A DNA stretch of 64,000 nt from assembly GCA_030432635.1 (NCBI GenBank), contig JAUIMB010000003.1, forward strand, positions 124,001 through 188,000. Reading direction: 5' to 3'. Origin of the DNA: Bacteroidia bacterium. Its GTDB lineage: Bacteria > Bacteroidota > Bacteroidia > Flavobacteriales > Flavobacteriaceae. Shown here in pieces: positions 63,556 to 64,000 of the stretch; the first letter of the stretch is position 1; each line of letters begins with the position of its first letter. Under the pieces are notes generated by a model. That model had not been told where the DNA came from. It saw nothing but the letters and a program-made list of their open reading frames with translations, and ran no database searches. The translations under genes and the position numbers were made by a program.

Positions 63556-64000
63556 TTAATTATCAAATATTTGTTGCAAGATCTTGCGTGTTATTATGTA
63601 TGTTGGCTTAACTCCTGAAGTTCCTAGACCTCCAGAAGCAAGTGTGCTTCCTGTCTCTAATGGATTATCACTTGCATAATAAGCATATCTAACCTTGACA
63701 TCAGGATTAATGCTTCCTCGAACTTTTGATGCAGCCTGAATGGCTTTCTGATAGTGAGCACCTTCCATTTCAAGCCCAATGACATTCCACGTAGAGTTAT
63801 AAAAGAACTTTAAAATTTCCTTATTTTGAAGTGAAGTTCCCAAAACCGTTATCATGGAGCCTTCATAAATATCGACGCCTTGACCTTCTAAATCTGACTT
63901 ACTCAGTTCGTTCTTAAATGGGTAGTTGTCTGCTGTTCCTTCAAAAATATGAGCAGAAGGTATCATGACATCACCTTTTCCTCCTTCCAAAATACCTGCT
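63556..64000 (-). CDS. Nucleoside-phosphorylase-like protein, C-terminal part
   Basis: The frame is open to the end of the window, so the 5' end lies outside; at least 148 residues are visible. AGILEGGKGDVMIPSAHIF and NVIGLEMEGAHYQKAI recall the phosphate- and ribose-binding strands of nucleoside phosphorylases and MTA/SAH nucleosidases (the GxEMEG motif). The last residues are TYIITRKILQQIFDN. It lies just upstream of the Wzz-like gene (11-bp gap). The exact family is not certain, and whether it is a nucleosidase or a repurposed relative cannot be settled from the fragment. Confidence 0.65.
   Translation of the reverse strand, partial: AGILEGGKGDVMIPSAHIFEGTADNYPFKNELSKSDLEGQGVDIYEGSMITVLGTSLQNKEILKFFYNSTWNVIGLEMEGAHYQKAIQAASKVRGSINPDVKVRYAYYASDNPLETGSTLASGGLGTSGVKPTYIITRKILQQIFDN

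Overview
The window looks like a chromosomal segment of a marine-type flavobacterium (Bacteroidota, Flavobacteriaceae-like). Supporting signs are AT-rich DNA, a SprE-type gliding/type IX secretion lipoprotein, a Bacteroidota-style AtpB with a long exported N-terminal extension, an atp cluster without atpD/atpC, many families seen mostly in Flavobacteriia (resembling DUF4254, DUF4292, DUF5687, DUF6168, DUF6341, DUF6427), and repeated TAnnTTTG promoter elements upstream of genes. The species cannot be named from sequence alone.

Layout. 1-8.7 kb is housekeeping: recA, a small lipoprotein, an ECF sigma factor with a fused anti-sigma/outer-membrane-barrel protein, plsC, trpS, dprA, an HU-CCDC81/SPOR protein and a hotdog thioesterase. 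8.8-16.5 kb is a minus-strand envelope block: a flippase, dut, a sugar nucleotidyltransferase, a TPR protein, a LolB-like lipoprotein and a degenerate EnvC/LytM protein, preceded by two tandem paralogous small exported proteins. 16.6-22.1 kb is the F1Fo ATP synthase operon atpB-E-F-H-A-G, with a flavobacterial promoter at its head and a terminator at its end. The 3' end of atpG is tandemly repeated (46-bp unit). Upstream on the same strand lie sprE, a bactofilin, an AtpZ/AtpI-like protein and a small membrane protein. 25.9-30.3 kb holds a PadR-controlled ABC/DUF5687 export module and a PaaE-like ferredoxin reductase. 30.5-35.5 kb holds a GT9 glycosyltransferase with DUF4254, upp, two small membrane-protein genes and purD.

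35.5-64.0 kb is one large cell-surface polysaccharide locus, almost all on the minus strand. It encodes routes to UDP-glucuronate, UDP-xylose, dTDP-L-rhamnose (rfbB, rfbC, rfbD; no rfbA here) and GDP-L-fucose (gmd, fcl). It also has two paralogous initiating sugar-phosphate transferases, several glycosyltransferases, two Wzy-like polymerases, a Wzx flippase, a Wzz-like protein and a pyruvyl transferase. Embedded in it are sulfate-activation genes (cysN, cysD, cysC, cysQ) plus a duplicated DUF2061 membrane protein. An MBOAT acyltransferase with an SGNH-like partner sits between cysN and cysD. No sulfite-forming reductase accompanies them, so the most economical reading is PAPS supply for sulfating a rhamnose/fucose/uronic-acid polysaccharide that is also acylated and pyruvylated. 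No sulfotransferase is recognisable inside the window.

No rRNA, tRNA, CRISPR array, insertion sequence or prophage was found. No gene-free stretch exceeds 300 bp; the longest, 16525-16815, carries a terminator and the atpG tandem repeat.
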